Shown here in pieces: positions 63,035-64,000 of a stretch of DNA of 64,000 nucleotides. Under the pieces are notes generated by a model. The model did no database searches. It saw only the letters and a list, made by a program, of their open reading frames with translations, and was not told where the DNA came from. Every line of letters begins with the position of its first letter. Position 1 is the first letter of the stretch. The stretch is from NCBI GenBank assembly GCA_016208165.1, contig JACQYL010000100.1:1-64000 (forward strand). Direction: 5' to 3'. Origin of the DNA: Deltaproteobacteria bacterium (GTDB lineage Bacteria > Desulfobacterota > Desulfarculia > JACQYL01). The translations under genes and the position numbers were made by a program.

Positions 63035-64000
63035 TCAGGACGCATCATTTTCTGAAGTCAAGACTTCTCCATACAGAATTTCCTTGTCGATCCTGACGAT
63101 CCGGACCCGGACCAGGCGGTTGGTCGTCTCGCGATGCGCGGAAACGTGTACCGGAACGTATTCGTCCGTGTACCCTTTGTGCAGCCCGGTGCGCCGATCC
63201 GGAGATCCTTCCACCAACAACCGCGCCGTCCTGCCGATCCAGGAACGACGAAACATGGCGCGTTTCTTAAGTCCGAGCTCGATCAGGGCGCGGCTCCTTT
63301 GCTCCAGAATTTCCTGAGACACCTGATTCTTCATACGGGAGGCCGGGGTCCCGCTTCGCTTCGAGTATTTGAAAACGTGGAGATAGGACAGAGGCAGGCT
63401 GGAGACAAGGTCGATGGTCTTTTGGAAATGGGCGTCTTGTTCTCCGGGAAAGCCGACGATTACGTCCGCTCCGACGGCGGCCGAGGGCAATGCTTCCTTA
63501 ATGGCGGTTACCACGTGGGCGTACAGGTCGGGTGAATAATTCCGATTCATGTTTTTTAGGATTTCCGGATCGCCGCTTTGCAGCGGCACATGAAAATGGG
63601 GCGCCACGCATCGCGATTCCGCTACCGCGGTGATCAACTCCTCGGAAAGTTCAAGCGGCTCGATGGAACTCAACCGGATTCGAGGCACCGGCCGCTCGAT
63701 TTCGATCTGTTGAAGCAGGTCCAACAAACTGGTAGGGGGCGCCGTGTCTCGCCCATACCGGCCCAGATGAATACCCGTCAATACCGCTTCCTGAACTCCG
63801 CGGTCTCCTATCTCCCTGAGCCGGCCGAGGACTGCATCCGGTGCGAGGCTCCGCGACCTGCCCCGAGTATAGGGAACGATGCAATACGAGCAGAAGGATT
63901 CGCAGCCGTCCTGGATCTTCAAGAAAACCCGAGTTTTTCCCAGGAGTGAATGGGCGCCCTCGTTACTGAACGTAGGGTTGTTCCAGACGGAACCGGTCTG
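63035..64000 (-). CDS. mtaB: MtaB-like tRNA methylthiotransferase (5' end outside window)
   Basis: The reading frame continues past the window end ('TGSVWNNPTFSNEGAHSLLGKTRVFLKIQDGC'), so the N-terminal domain is missing. The radical SAM core has the motif 'CESFCSYCIVPYTRGRSRS' (CxxxCxxC), followed by 'EAVLTGIHLGRYG', 'HFHVPLQSGDPEILKNMNR' and 'VGADVIVGFPGE'. A C-terminal TRAM domain holds 'GYTDEYVPVHV'. It methylthiolates N6-threonylcarbamoyladenosine at position 37 of tRNAs; the 'LTGIHLG' segment separates it from MiaB and RimO types. It lies 116 nt upstream of the GT2 gene on the same strand. Confidence 0.85.
   Translation of the reverse strand, partial: QTGSVWNNPTFSNEGAHSLLGKTRVFLKIQDGCESFCSYCIVPYTRGRSRSLAPDAVLGRLREIGDRGVQEAVLTGIHLGRYGRDTAPPTSLLDLLQQIEIERPVPRIRLSSIEPLELSEELITAVAESRCVAPHFHVPLQSGDPEILKNMNRNYSPDLYAHVVTAIKEALPSAAVGADVIVGFPGEQDAHFQKTIDLVSSLPLSYLHVFKYSKRSGTPASRMKNQVSQEILEQRSRALIELGLKKRAMFRRSWIGRTARLLVEGSPDRRTGLHKGYTDEYVPVHVSAHRETTNRLVRVRIVRIDKEILYGEVLTSENDAS

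Noticed and set aside
1-64000. tRNA, rRNA, CRISPR arrays, prophage or integrase genes
   Set aside because: None could be recognised; the only repeats are the two 156-bp elements, two short tandem duplications and the paralogous kinase genes.

Overview
The window looks like chromosomal DNA of a GC-rich anaerobe of the Desulfobacterota (Deltaproteobacteria) type, probably a sulfate reducer or syntroph. This is inferred from the mix of genes: branched-chain ABC transporter, orphan molybdenum hydroxylase, DUF169, hemerythrin, MEDS-domain sensors, a lysine 2,3-aminomutase cluster and very many histidine kinases. No rRNA, tRNA or CRISPR array was seen.

Region 1 (1-13.8 kb, all +) is a catabolic block. 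It holds livHMGF transporter genes (livH cut by the window start, livF frameshifted by a 43-bp tandem duplication), a glycerol-dehydrogenase-like enzyme, a molybdopterin hydroxylase large subunit without partner subunits, a VOC protein, a complete acetoin/2-oxoacid dehydrogenase set (E1 alpha, E1 beta, E2, E3), an SDR and a lipocalin-like protein. The substrate is unknown. Region 2 (14.1-16 kb) is a two-gene type II restriction-modification system whose nuclease resembles the XcyI (CCCGGG) family. Region 3 (16.1-19.8 kb) is modABC with a divergent XRE/periplasmic-binding-like regulator, which could feed the molybdoenzyme.

Region 4 (19.95-40.2 kb) is an array of sensory phosphorelay genes. Two complete sets run substrate-binding lipoprotein, then HisKA_2 kinase, then REC-PAS-kinase-REC hybrid, with ATGA overlaps between kinase and hybrid. 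Between them lie one kinase and one hybrid whose partners survive only as short scars (24725-24835 and 30507-30600), the pattern expected from pair duplication followed by reciprocal loss. Beyond them, on the opposite strand, are a lone MEDS protein and a MEDS-PAS-kinase-REC protein. None of these proteins has a DNA-binding output domain.

Region 5 (40.4-44.6 kb, -) is a tightly overlapping operon of lysine 2,3-aminomutase, two D-Ala-D-Ala-ligase-like ATP-grasp enzymes and a GNAT acetyltransferase, followed by the 3' remnant of an M20 peptidase. It suggests a beta-lysine-derived product and is the best candidate here for an undescribed pathway. Region 6 (45-57.9 kb) is mixed: a TolC-like protein with an internal 54-bp duplication, an Fe-S/LuxR regulator, two MaoC-like proteins, hemerythrin, DUF169, an old-yellow-enzyme homologue, Dabb, AsnA with an upstream receiver protein, a secreted protein, a degenerate GIY-YIG protein and a MazG-like pyrophosphatase. 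Region 7 (58-63 kb) carries surface polysaccharide genes (wecB, flippase, two glycosyltransferases), and the window ends inside a MtaB-like tRNA methylthiotransferase. A 156-bp repeat with terminal inverted repeats occurs twice, in opposite orientations (4521-4676 and 36347-36502).
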